Part shown: piece by piece, positions 32,907 to 40,623 of the stretch
How positions within the stretch are numbered: the stretch's first letter is position 1
Layout of the letters: the number at the start of each line of letters is the position of its first letter
DNA from: Phycisphaerales bacterium
Lineage (GTDB): Bacteria > Planctomycetota > Phycisphaerae > Tepidisphaerales > Tepidisphaeraceae
NCBI GenBank assembly: GCA_020853095.1
Contig: JADYZN010000018.1
Location: 1 to 46,037 of the forward strand
Length of the DNA: 46,037 bases
Direction of reading: 5' to 3'
The notes under the pieces: generated by a model
Told to the model about the DNA's origin: nothing
The model's input: the letters and a program-made list of their open reading frames with translations, nothing else
The model's database searches: none
Made by a program: the position numbers and the translations under genes

Positions 32907-33374
32907 CTACACCAGCGCCTCCACGGCCCTGCGGCTGTGCGCATCCATCTGGTTCAACGGGGGCAACTCGTAAATGTTCCCATCGGCATCCCGCAGAGTA
33001 AAGCGTCCATCGGACAAAAAACGGATGTCCTCCCGTTCCTGCACGCGGAACCGGGCCGAACCCCGGTCGGTTTGAACATCCCATTGCTGATAACCGAATC
33101 GCAGGTTGACCGAGTGGATGCGGTTGATTTTCGGGACGAAGCTGTTTTGTCGCAGGTATCGTTCCACGAGCTGTTGGGACTCTTGCGGCAATTGGGACAA
33201 ATCCTCGATCAGGATCAATTCCTTTCCCTCGGCGTTGCGAACGCTGATGAATCGATCCGGCATCGACCAGGGAAACGCCCGCCGCAGACGCACATCCGAA
33301 ACATCCTCGCAGCCCGGTCGATGCAGCAGCAGTTGGCCGGTTGAATTGATCGACAAATGAAACGATTCGCTCAT
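32907..33374 (-). CDS. DUF1854 domain-containing protein
   Basis: A 155-residue protein with the DUF1854 pattern: VRLRRAFPWSMPDRFISV, ELILIEDLSQLP, LVERYLRQNSFVPKINRIHSV, WDVQTDRGSARFRVQEREDI, LRDADGNIYELPPLNQMD and SRRAVEALV. The family is sometimes annotated as cyanophycin-metabolism-associated, but no cyanophycin gene is visible here. Its ATG overlaps the TAA of the MoaD-like gene by one base (TAATG), so translation is probably coupled. Confidence 0.85.
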   Translation of the reverse strand: MSESFHLSINSTGQLLLHRPGCEDVSDVRLRRAFPWSMPDRFISVRNAEGKELILIEDLSQLPQESQQLVERYLRQNSFVPKINRIHSVNLRFGYQQWDVQTDRGSARFRVQEREDIRFLSDGRFTLRDADGNIYELPPLNQMDAHSRRAVEALV

Positions 33375-33625
33375 TATGACATTCCCCCGCTGACCGGCGG
33401 AATGATCGCCACTTCATCCTGATCCTTGAGGCGGGTGCTTCGCGGGACGTAGTCGTGGTTGACCGCGTAGGCGGCGCGCTGCAGAAACCGGTCGATGGCG
33501 GGATATTGCCTGGCCGTCTCGGCCGCCACATCGTCCACAGTCGCCCCGTCCGGCAGGTCGAGTTTCAGCTCGGATGTACCGGCCCGATCGCGCACGATGG
33601 CAAATAATTTGACGGTGATCTTCAT
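33374..33625 (-). CDS. moaD: MoaD/ThiS-family sulfur-carrier protein with extended C-terminus
   Basis: An 83-residue ubiquitin-like protein of the MoaD/ThiS family: MKITVKLFAIVRDRAG at the N-terminus and VAIIPPVSGG near the end. MoaD carries a C-terminal Gly-Gly thiocarboxylate for molybdopterin synthesis. Here the diglycine is followed by Met-Ser, so it is not terminal as encoded. Either two residues are removed before use, or this protein does another job. No moaE, moeB or other molybdenum-cofactor gene is in the window. It overlaps the O-methyltransferase stop by four bases and the DUF1854 start by one. Confidence 0.85.
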   Translation of the reverse strand: MKITVKLFAIVRDRAGTSELKLDLPDGATVDDVAAETARQYPAIDRFLQRAAYAVNHDYVPRSTRLKDQDEVAIIPPVSGGMS

Positions 33626-34197
33626 GCCAGCCTGACCGTCCATTCCAACCCGTTGCCCACCGCGACTTCGGCGCTGCCGGCTTCTTTCAACGTCCGGACG
33701 AACTGGACGTATTGGGACAATTCCGAGCGATGGGTGGTCGCGTTGTCCACCAGGATTGAGCCGCCCACCCGCAGTTTTGGCCAGATCAGGTCAAAGTAAT
33801 CCCGCGTTCCTTTTTTGTCGGCGTCGATGAAGGCAATGTCGATGCCGGTGGGCAGGGTTGTCAGGACCTGTCGAGCGTCGCCCAGGTGGTTGGTGATGAC
33901 CTGACTCAGGCCCGCCTCGGCGAAGGTTTGTTTTGAAGACTGATATTTCTTTTCCTCGCGGTCGATGGTGTGCAGTTGGCCGCCGGTCCTCAGCATCGCC
34001 GCGCCCCAGAACAGGCCGCTGAATCCGTAGCTGGTGCCGATCTCAACGATCCGTTTCGCGCCGCTGGACAATGCGATCTGATGCAACAACTCCCCTTCGA
34101 CCCGCGGCACCTGCCAGGCGTCATCCCGCCGGCCGGCAAGCGTTTCCAGTTCGTCGATCATTTTGAGTATGGCCGATGGAATCATCATGTCACGCAT
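33622..34197 (-). CDS. Class I SAM-dependent O-methyltransferase
   Basis: A 191-residue methyltransferase of the caffeoyl-CoA/catechol O-methyltransferase-like group. The SAM site is IVEIGTSYGFSGLFWG; later motifs are LHTIDREEKKY, IDIAFIDADKKGTRDYFD (metal-binding acidic cluster) and GSILVDNATTH. The substrate is unknown. Its stop overlaps the MoaD-like ATG by four bases, so the two are coupled. The DUF2905 gene lies nine bases upstream. Confidence 0.88.
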   Translation of the reverse strand: MRDMMIPSAILKMIDELETLAGRRDDAWQVPRVEGELLHQIALSSGAKRIVEIGTSYGFSGLFWGAAMLRTGGQLHTIDREEKKYQSSKQTFAEAGLSQVITNHLGDARQVLTTLPTGIDIAFIDADKKGTRDYFDLIWPKLRVGGSILVDNATTHRSELSQYVQFVRTLKEAGSAEVAVGNGLEWTVRLA

Positions 34198-34206
34198 TTA
34201 ACCACA

Positions 34207-34428
34207 CTATCGCCCGTTGAACCACCGCCAAATCCACAAAACGCCGGTCAGGATCGCCGACAGGATGATGCAGGTCACGATCGGGAAATAAAATCGACCC
34301 TGTTCCCCCTCGATGCGGATGTCGCCGGGAAGCCCCTGAAAACCGCTTCGTCCCAACCCCCAGACCACCGCCCCCACCGCCGCCAGCGCCAACCCCGTCA
34401 ACACCAGCCATTTACCCATTTCCGCCAT
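34207..34428 (-). CDS. DUF2905 family small membrane protein
   Basis: A 73-residue protein with two hydrophobic helices (WLVLTGLALAAVGAVVWGLG and PIVTCIILSAILTGVLWIW) around a short loop (GLPGDIRIEGEQGRFYFP), the DUF2905 layout. It is an inner-membrane protein of unknown role. A start three codons later (ATG at 34419) is also possible. It lies between the LldE-like gene and the O-methyltransferase on the same strand. Confidence 0.85.
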   Translation of the reverse strand: MAEMGKWLVLTGLALAAVGAVVWGLGRSGFQGLPGDIRIEGEQGRFYFPIVTCIILSAILTGVLWIWRWFNGR

Positions 34429-34443
34429 GGCCGCTCGCAGCCT

Positions 34444-35313
34444 TTACCACTGGTCAATGCGAATCCCCATTGCCTCGGCCAGAATTTCCGCCATGTGCGT
34501 CACCTGCGTATCCACATCGTGCCGGTGGCACATGCCGGAGATGTTCATCGTGCAACCGGCGTCATTGCAAATGGTGGTTTTGGCGCCGGTGTCCGAAATG
34601 CACTGGATTTTGTCCTCGACGATGGCCCCGCTGATGGCCGGGTATTTGACGGCGAACGTGCCGCCGAACCCGCAGCACTGATCGGTCTTTTCCATCGGTT
34701 TGAAATCGACGTTCCCCACCTGCCGCAGCATTTTGACGGCCTGATCGCGTATCCCCAGCGCCCTCAGATGGCAGGTGTAATGGTAGGTGATGGTGCGCGG
34801 CGCGGGCAGGGAATACTTCGACAAATCGACGTGGAGCACCTTGTCCAGGAATTCGATGAACTCGTACGTCCGCAGCATCAGCCGGCGCAAGCCAGGTTCC
34901 CATGCCGGGTCGTCGGCCAGCAGGTGCGGATACTGGTCGCGAACCATGGCGCAGCAGCTTCCGCTGGGGCTGACGACGTAATCGTAGGGTTCAAAGATTT
35001 CGACCATCCGCTTTGCCAGCTCACGGGCCTGATCGGGATAGCCGTTGTTCATGAAAGGCTGCCCGCAGCAGGTTTGCGCCCGCGGGAAGTGCACCTTGCA
35101 ACCCAGCCGTTCCAGGATTTTCGTCACCGCCACGCCGACGCGCGGATAAAATTGATCCGTCAGGCAGGTGATGAACAGCGCCACGTTCAGAGGTTTGTCT
35201 TTGCCGGTTTGATCCACCACGTTCGTACAGTATGCTGCGCCGTCCGTGAATACAAGGATCGGCCACGATGACACTTGGGGCCGTTTTCGATCGCAATCGT
35301 TCCCAGGGATCAT
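34444..35313 (-). CDS. Cysteine-rich (Fe-S) oxidoreductase subunit, LldE/LutA type
   Basis: A 289-residue protein with two CCG domains (cysteine-rich domain of heterodisulfide reductase and LutA/LldE): TCCGQPFMNNGY with SGSCCAM, and QCCGFGGTFAVKYP with NDAGCTMNISGMC. LutA/LldE is a subunit of the iron-sulfur L-lactate dehydrogenase LutABC, but LutB and LutC are not adjacent. Conserved sequence begins at LNVALFITCLTD near residue 43; the first 40 residues are poorly conserved, so a later start (for example a GTG) is possible. The upstream gap is 44 bases to a divergent Gfo/Idh/MocA gene. Confidence 0.85.
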   Translation of the reverse strand: MIPGNDCDRKRPQVSSWPILVFTDGAAYCTNVVDQTGKDKPLNVALFITCLTDQFYPRVGVAVTKILERLGCKVHFPRAQTCCGQPFMNNGYPDQARELAKRMVEIFEPYDYVVSPSGSCCAMVRDQYPHLLADDPAWEPGLRRLMLRTYEFIEFLDKVLHVDLSKYSLPAPRTITYHYTCHLRALGIRDQAVKMLRQVGNVDFKPMEKTDQCCGFGGTFAVKYPAISGAIVEDKIQCISDTGAKTTICNDAGCTMNISGMCHRHDVDTQVTHMAEILAEAMGIRIDQW

Positions 35314-35357
35314 TTCGCTGATTGACGGCGGAGATTCAATAATTCAATAATGAAACG

Positions 35358-36386
35358 ATGGCCATGAAATCATCATCCACGACACACTCCATTGGATTGA
35401 TCGGGTTTGGAAATTGGGCTCGGCGGGCGTATCTGCCCATCCTGCGGGAAATGCGGCACGTCAAGGTGGCCGCCGTCGCGGCGCGCAGCGAATCGACGCG
35501 GCAACTGGCTGGCAAGGAGCTGGGCGATGAGGTGCGTTTGTACGGGGATTATCGCGAGTTGCTGGCGGATCGGTCGGTGGAATCGGTTCTGATTTCATTG
35601 CCCAATGAATTGCACGCCGAGTCGATCGAGGCGGCCGTCAAATCAGGGAAAAACGTCTTTTTTGAACCGCCGGTGGGATTGAACCAAACGGAAATTCATC
35701 GCGTTCTGGATCTTCTGGACCAAGCCGGCCAGCGGGTGCAGGTGGACCTGGAGTTGCGTTATCTGCCGGTCATGAGGCGGGTGCGTGACTTGATCGACGG
35801 CGGACGATTGGGCGAACCGCTGATGGCGAACGTCCGGCTGTGGTGTGACTGGGGATGCGACGGCGGGCGATGGAAAGAGGTTGAGAACCAGGGGTTCTTT
35901 TTATGGCTGGGGTGCTGGTATCTGGACGTGCTGGATGATGTTTTCGGACAACAGCCCCTGGATGCGCAAGTGGCCGGCGGTTATGCGATCAATGGCAATC
36001 TGATGGACCATGGGGTGGCGACGTTGACGTATCCGAAGGGGCGGGTGGGGATATTCGAATTCAATCTTCTCGCCGGCGATCCGGAGGAGATGACGTTGCA
36101 AGTCGCCGGAACCAGGGGGGAAGTTCGCGTGGATTTGCAGGAAGGAACCTGTCGCTGGCGCACGCAGGGGTCAGGGTGGGAGGAGGAGGTGGCCGTCTGT
36201 TCCCTGCCGGCGCATGGATTTGTGGGGATGCGTGAATCCATCGCCGATTTTGTGGAGGCGGTGACGAAAAACAAGCCGGTGGCAGCGGGGAAGGATGTCT
36301 GCCGGAGGGTCAATCTGGCGGCCTTGGCGTGCGCGATGGCGGAAAAAGAGCGACGGCAGGCCTATCATTTGACGAGTCGAGCTTGA
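35358..36386 (+). CDS. Gfo/Idh/MocA family oxidoreductase with altered EKP motif
   Basis: A 342-residue NAD(P)-dependent sugar oxidoreductase family protein. The Rossmann motif is IGLIGFGNWARRAY near the N-terminus, with SVESVLISLPNELHAES after it. The conserved Glu-Lys-Pro that carries the catalytic lysine reads Glu-Pro-Pro (FFEPPVGLN, about residues 101-109), so the lysine is missing. The C-terminal domain has QVDLELRYLPVMRRVRDL and LWLGCWYLDVLDDV. It may have lost the usual reaction or use another residue. The pirin gene is the next rightward gene. Confidence 0.85.
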   Translation: MAMKSSSTTHSIGLIGFGNWARRAYLPILREMRHVKVAAVAARSESTRQLAGKELGDEVRLYGDYRELLADRSVESVLISLPNELHAESIEAAVKSGKNVFFEPPVGLNQTEIHRVLDLLDQAGQRVQVDLELRYLPVMRRVRDLIDGGRLGEPLMANVRLWCDWGCDGGRWKEVENQGFFLWLGCWYLDVLDDVFGQQPLDAQVAGGYAINGNLMDHGVATLTYPKGRVGIFEFNLLAGDPEEMTLQVAGTRGEVRVDLQEGTCRWRTQGSGWEEEVAVCSLPAHGFVGMRESIADFVEAVTKNKPVAAGKDVCRRVNLAALACAMAEKERRQAYHLTSRA

Positions 36387-36471
36387 TGGGTCGTGCGTTG
36401 CGATTCCAGACAAGCTCGCGTTGCATGGGATGACCCACCGAACAAATCTTAAATGATTGCAAGGAACCGCC

Positions 36472-37347
36472 ATGGCCCAACCCAAACAAATCAGTGAGGT
36501 GATTCAAAACGACCAGCCCCATTGGGTGGGAGATGGCTTTCGGGTCTATTCGCTTTTCTCGATGCAGGAACATGGCGAAAAGCTCAGCCCGTTTTTGCTG
36601 TTTGATTATGCCGCCCCGACACAATTCCCCCCCACCGACAAACCGCGCGGCGTTGATTCTCATCCGCACAAGGGTTTTGAGACCGTAACCATCGTCTACC
36701 AGGGGGCTTTGGAGCATCGGGATTCAACCGGCAGCCACGGAACCATCGGGCCGGGGGATGTGCAATGGATGACGGCGGCGGCGGGGATTGTGCATGAGGA
36801 GAAGCACGAGCGACAATGGTCCCGACAAGGCGGGGTGATGCAGATGGCCCAGTTGTGGGTCAATCTGCCGGCGCAATTCAAGTCGGCCACGCCGGGATAT
36901 CAGACGATTCTCAAGGATCAGATCCCCACGGTGGCCTTGCCGGAAGGTGGCGGCACGGTTCGCATCATCGCCGGCCAATACCAGGACACCAAAGGCCCCG
37001 CGAAGACGTTCACGCCGGTCAACGTCTTTGACCTGCGGTTAAAGGCCGGCCATTCGACCACGCTGCATCTGCCCGATGGATTCAACACCGCCATCACGGC
37101 CATGGACGGCGCGGTGACGTATAACGACCAAACCTCCGTTCAATCGGTCTCCGTCGCGATTTTTGATCCGGCCGGCGAAACGATCCGGATCGAAGCGGGC
37201 GACCGGGATGCGATGCTGCTGGTGCTCAACGGCCGGCCGATCAACGAACCCATCGCGGCGTATGGGCCGTTCGTGATGAACCATCCGGATGAAATCAAGG
37301 AGGCGATTGCGGATTTTCGTGCCGGGAAAATGGGCCGGCTCGACTGA
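36472..37347 (+). CDS. Pirin family protein
   Basis: A 291-residue double-cupin protein of the pirin family. Metal-binding residues are in VDSHPHKGFETVTIV, LEHRDSTGSHG and GDVQWMTAAAGIVHEEKHE. Bacterial pirins are quercetinase-like oxygenases or regulators; the exact reaction is not predictable here. The ATG at 36472 has AAGGA six bases upstream. It ends about 50 bases before the TPP riboswitch of thiC. Confidence 0.93.
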   Translation: MAQPKQISEVIQNDQPHWVGDGFRVYSLFSMQEHGEKLSPFLLFDYAAPTQFPPTDKPRGVDSHPHKGFETVTIVYQGALEHRDSTGSHGTIGPGDVQWMTAAAGIVHEEKHERQWSRQGGVMQMAQLWVNLPAQFKSATPGYQTILKDQIPTVALPEGGGTVRIIAGQYQDTKGPAKTFTPVNVFDLRLKAGHSTTLHLPDGFNTAITAMDGAVTYNDQTSVQSVSVAIFDPAGETIRIEAGDRDAMLLVLNGRPINEPIAAYGPFVMNHPDEIKEAIADFRAGKMGRLD

Positions 37348-37358
37348 TCGAATCGAAT

Positions 37359-37387
37359 TTGCACCATGACGCCCAAGGGCGTACAGT
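37359..37387 (+). promoter_or_regulatory. thiC promoter
   Basis: TTGCAC (37359-37364) and TACAGT (37382-37387) have a 17-bp spacer. Transcription would start about eight bases later, just at the beginning of the TPP riboswitch, which supports both calls. Confidence 0.6.
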
Positions 37388-37395
37388 AGTCGGTG

Positions 37396-37485
37396 TTCGC
37401 TAGGGGTGATCGAGCGCCCGGTGGCGTCGGTCTGAGACCACACCCTTAGAACCTGATCCGGGTCGTGCCGGCGTAGGGAAGCGAA
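37396..37485 (+). promoter_or_regulatory. TPP (thiamine pyrophosphate) riboswitch
   Basis: The THI-box landmarks occur in order: TAGGGGTG, CTGAGA with CACCC, GAACCTGATC, and CCGGCGTAGGGAAGC. The closing helix P1 pairs TTCGCT (37396-37401) with AGCGAA (37480-37485). In place of the usual TAATACC the segment before CCGG is GTCGTG. The element lies about 70 bases before the thiC ATG and would lower thiC expression when TPP is plentiful. I see no terminator, so control of translation start is likely. Confidence 0.95.
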
Positions 37486-37557
37486 TGAAGTCAACCCGCC
37501 AGCTCCTCGCGGAACTTTTTCGCCTTTCTGCGCCCACCCCCAGCCAAGGAGAAAATA

Positions 37558-39285
37558 ATGTCAACACAACAGGCTCAACCGTTTGATTTGCCCCCTCTGG
37601 GTGACAATCCTTCCACGGATCGACAGGGAACCTCTCCCGGATCGTTCGCGCTGCCGGGGCGGGTGGGGACGCCCTGGACGTACAGTTCGCCGGATACGCC
37701 GGGAATGCCCCAGCCTTCGGATCGAACCGCGATGGATTTTGCCGGCCCGAGGGATGCCGATGGGAAGACGCAGTTGGAAATGGCCCGCCGCGGCATCATC
37801 ACCCCGCAGATGAAGCAGGTGGCCTTGCGTGAGCCTCATCTGAACCCCGAACAGATTCGCGTTGAAGTCGCGGCCGGCCGGATGATCATTCCCGCGAACA
37901 TCGTACATCTGCGCTACAACCTCGAACCGATGTGCATCGGGCGGGCCGGGTTGACCAAGATCAACGCCAACATGGGCGCATCGCCGGTCTCCAGCGGAAC
38001 CGATCTGGAAGTGGATAAACTGCGCTGGGCCGAACGCTGGGGGGCGGACACGGTCATGGACCTGAGCACCGGCGGCGATCTGGACGCCTGCCGGCAGGCG
38101 ATCATCCGCAATTCGACCGTTCCCATCGGCACGGTTCCGATTTATTCGATGATCATCGGCCGGTCGATCGAAGACCTGACCTACGACACCATCCTCAAGG
38201 AACTGGAAAAACAGGCGCAACAAGGCGTGGATTATTTCACGATCCATGCGGGCGTGTTGCGCGAGCATCTGCCTTTTGTCCGCAATCGCCTGATCGGCAT
38301 CGTCAGCCGGGGGGGCAGCCTCCTGGCCAAGTGGATGATTCACCACAACAAGCAGAATCCGATGTACGAAATTTTCGATGACATCTGCGACATCATGCGG
38401 CAGTACGATGTCAGTTTTTCGCTGGGCGATGGATTGCGGCCCGGCGGGCTGGCGGATGCCAGCGATGAAGCGCAATTGCGGGAATTGGCGACGCTGGGCG
38501 AACTGACCGAACGCGCCTGGGCCAGGGGCTGCCAGGTGATGGTCGAAGGCCCCGGCCACGTGCCGTTTGACCAGATCGAATACAACATGAAGCTGCAGCG
38601 CAAGTTGTGTCACGGCGCGCCGTTTTACGTTCTGGGGCCGCTGGTGACGGACATTTTCCCCGGATACGACCACATGACCAGTTGCATCGGCGCCACGGCC
38701 GCCGCCTATCACGGCGCGGCCATGCTCTGCTACGTCACGCCCAAGGAACATCTGGGATTGCCCAAAAAGGACGACGTGAAGCAGGGATGCGTCGCCTACA
38801 AGATCGCCGCCCACGCCGCGGACGTGGCGCTGGGCATTCCCGGCACGCGGGACCGCGACGATGAATTGACCAAGGCCCGTGCCGCGTTGAACTGGCAGCG
38901 GCATTTCGATTTGTCTTTTGACCCGGAACTGGCACGGGCGTATCACGATGAAGACCTGGAGGTGGACACCGATTTTTGCGCCATGTGCGGCCACGACTGG
39001 TGCTCGGTGCGGATCAGCAAGGAGATCACCGATTTTTATTCCGGCAAGGATGCCCAGAGCCAGCCGAAGAAAAAGGCGATGCAAAGTCCCGGCGTCAGCG
39101 AGGAAGGGGCCGGCATTCTCGCCCAGCGCGGCAATCTCACGGTGGAGGAGATTCATCATCTTGCCCACAAGGGGAAAAAGGCGGCCTGTCATTCGGACAA
39201 TGTCGTTGACCCCGAAGAGGCCAAAATGGTTCAGTTGAACACGCTCAAAGCGCACGGCGTGGCGCTCAATGAAAGCGGCCTGTAA
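37558..39285 (+). CDS. thiC: Phosphomethylpyrimidine synthase
   Basis: ThiC is a radical-SAM-like enzyme that turns aminoimidazole ribotide into the HMP-phosphate part of thiamine. The 575 residues include [98 protein letters not shown] and the C-terminal cluster motif CAMCGHDWC (Cys474, 477, 482). It is controlled by the TPP riboswitch upstream. The other thiamine genes are not in the window. Confidence 0.98.
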   Translation: MSTQQAQPFDLPPLGDNPSTDRQGTSPGSFALPGRVGTPWTYSSPDTPGMPQPSDRTAMDFAGPRDADGKTQLEMARRGIITPQMKQVALREPHLNPEQIRVEVAAGRMIIPANIVHLRYNLEPMCIGRAGLTKINANMGASPVSSGTDLEVDKLRWAERWGADTVMDLSTGGDLDACRQAIIRNSTVPIGTVPIYSMIIGRSIEDLTYDTILKELEKQAQQGVDYFTIHAGVLREHLPFVRNRLIGIVSRGGSLLAKWMIHHNKQNPMYEIFDDICDIMRQYDVSFSLGDGLRPGGLADASDEAQLRELATLGELTERAWARGCQVMVEGPGHVPFDQIEYNMKLQRKLCHGAPFYVLGPLVTDIFPGYDHMTSCIGATAAAYHGAAMLCYVTPKEHLGLPKKDDVKQGCVAYKIAAHAADVALGIPGTRDRDDELTKARAALNWQRHFDLSFDPELARAYHDEDLEVDTDFCAMCGHDWCSVRISKEITDFYSGKDAQSQPKKKAMQSPGVSEEGAGILAQRGNLTVEEIHHLAHKGKKAACHSDNVVDPEEAKMVQLNTLKAHGVALNESGL

Positions 39286-39306
39286 TCTCAATAGGAATCC
39301 GTTGCC

Positions 39307-40512
39307 ATGAATTTGGAACAAATCTCCCATTACCTGTCGATCTATCGCGATGGCTTGTTGAAGGATGTGATTCCGTTCTGGCAACGTCATGCGCCCGACC
39401 GCCAGTGTGGCGGTTTTTTGACGTTTCTGGACGCCGATGGGTCGGTTGTCGGCACGGATAAACCCATCTGGGTGGCCGGACGGGTGACGTGGCTTTTTTC
39501 GACGCTGTACAACAACGTTGAAAAACGACCCGAATGGCTGGAATTGGCGGGTCACGGGCTGGAATTTCTTCGCCGGCATGCGTTCGACCAGGATGGTCGG
39601 ATGTATTACAGCGTCACCCGCGACGGCCGGCCGCTGCGCAAACGCCGGTATCTTTTTTCCGAATCCTTCGGCGTGATCGCCTATGCCGAATATGCCAAAG
39701 CCGCCAACGACCCAGCCGCCGGTCAAAAAGCCAGGGACATCTACCAGTTGATGCTCCGTTACCACAACACGCCCGGACTGCTGGAACCCAAGATCATTCC
39801 CACGACCCGCCAGCTCAAGGGTCACGCCATGCCGATGATTTTCATCGCCATCACGCAGGTGCTTCGGCAGATCGATCCGGACAATCCGCTGTATCGCCAG
39901 ACCATCGACCAGGCGCTTCACGAAATCCGCGATCATTTCCTCAAGCCGCAATTCAAAATGCTGCTGGAGAACGTCGGCCCCAACGGGGAATTTCTGGATG
40001 AGCCGATGGGCCGGATCGTCAATCCCGGCCATTCCATCGAATCGGCATGGTTCATCATGGAGGAAGCCCGGTATCGCCGTGATCGGGAGCTGCTGAAGCT
40101 GGCCCTGACCATCCTCGACTGGCATCTGGAATGCGGCTGGGACAACCAGTACGGCGGCCTTCTATATTTCATTGATTGCAAGGGAAAACCGTGCGAACCT
40201 TACGAACATGACATGAAACTCTGGTGGCCGCACAACGAGGCGATTTATGCCACGCTTCTGGCCCATCACCTGACGGGCGATGACAAATATCTGCACTGGC
40301 ACAAGAAGCTTCACGACTGGGCTTATGCTCATTTCCCCGACCACAAGAATGGTGAATGGTTTGGCTACCTGCACCGCGATGGGAGCCTCTCATCGCCGCT
40401 GAAGGGGAACATGTGGAAAGGGCCGTTCCATCTGCCGCGCATGCTGCTCTATTGCTGGAAGTTGCTGGAACAGATGAAACCAGGCCACGTCGAAGCGGCA
40501 AATTGGCCGTAA
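39307..40512 (+). CDS. AGE family epimerase/isomerase (N-acylglucosamine 2-epimerase type)
   Basis: A 401-residue (alpha/alpha)6-barrel protein of the N-acylglucosamine 2-epimerase family, which also holds cellobiose and mannose 2-epimerases. Visible are DRQCGGFLTFLDADG, WVAGRVTWLFSTLYN, FSESFGVIAYAEYA, IVNPGHSIESAWFIME, WDNQYGGLLYFIDC, KLWWPHNEAIYATLLAH and KGPFHLPRMLLYCW. Catalytic His and Arg positions are present. The substrate is uncertain. thiC lies about 20 bases upstream on the same strand. Confidence 0.92.
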   Translation: MNLEQISHYLSIYRDGLLKDVIPFWQRHAPDRQCGGFLTFLDADGSVVGTDKPIWVAGRVTWLFSTLYNNVEKRPEWLELAGHGLEFLRRHAFDQDGRMYYSVTRDGRPLRKRRYLFSESFGVIAYAEYAKAANDPAAGQKARDIYQLMLRYHNTPGLLEPKIIPTTRQLKGHAMPMIFIAITQVLRQIDPDNPLYRQTIDQALHEIRDHFLKPQFKMLLENVGPNGEFLDEPMGRIVNPGHSIESAWFIMEEARYRRDRELLKLALTILDWHLECGWDNQYGGLLYFIDCKGKPCEPYEHDMKLWWPHNEAIYATLLAHHLTGDDKYLHWHKKLHDWAYAHFPDHKNGEWFGYLHRDGSLSSPLKGNMWKGPFHLPRMLLYCWKLLEQMKPGHVEAANWP

Positions 40513-40529
40513 GATCAGCCGGCACGGGC

Positions 40530-40554
40530 CGGTGGCATCCGGCGCCGGCCACCG
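40530..40554 (+). terminator. Hairpin downstream of the AGE epimerase gene
   Basis: CGGTGGC (40530-40536) pairs with GCCACCG (40548-40554) in a GC-rich 7-bp stem, followed by TGTAATGAAATTG, not a clear T-run. A possible terminator. Confidence 0.4.
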
Positions 40555-40611
40555 TGTAATGAAATTGTTGTTGGCAACTCAAAGTCGCTGTCGGCAACGT
40601 TCGATCAGCGC

Positions 40612-40617
40612 TATAAT
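40612..40617 (+). promoter_or_regulatory. -10 box of recQ, close to the start codon
   Basis: A perfect TATAAT ends six bases before the recQ ATG at 40624. Transcription about seven bases downstream would start at the ATG, giving a leaderless message. No good -35 is seen at 16-18 bp. Confidence 0.45.
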
Positions 40618-40623
40618 GCGGCC

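Noticed and set aside
33970-35271. A 433-codon plus-strand frame
   Set aside because: Antisense to the LldE-like and O-methyltransferase genes; no domain.
36387-36471. TGGGTC/GACCCA inverted repeat between the Gfo/Idh/MocA gene and pirin
   Set aside because: Six-base arms about 40 bases apart are easily expected by chance; there is no T-tract or promoter linked to it.
37561-40125. An 854-codon open frame on the minus strand
   Set aside because: It is antisense to the clearly real thiC and AGE epimerase genes. Long antisense frames are expected in GC-rich DNA with strong third-position bias, and it shows no recognisable domain.
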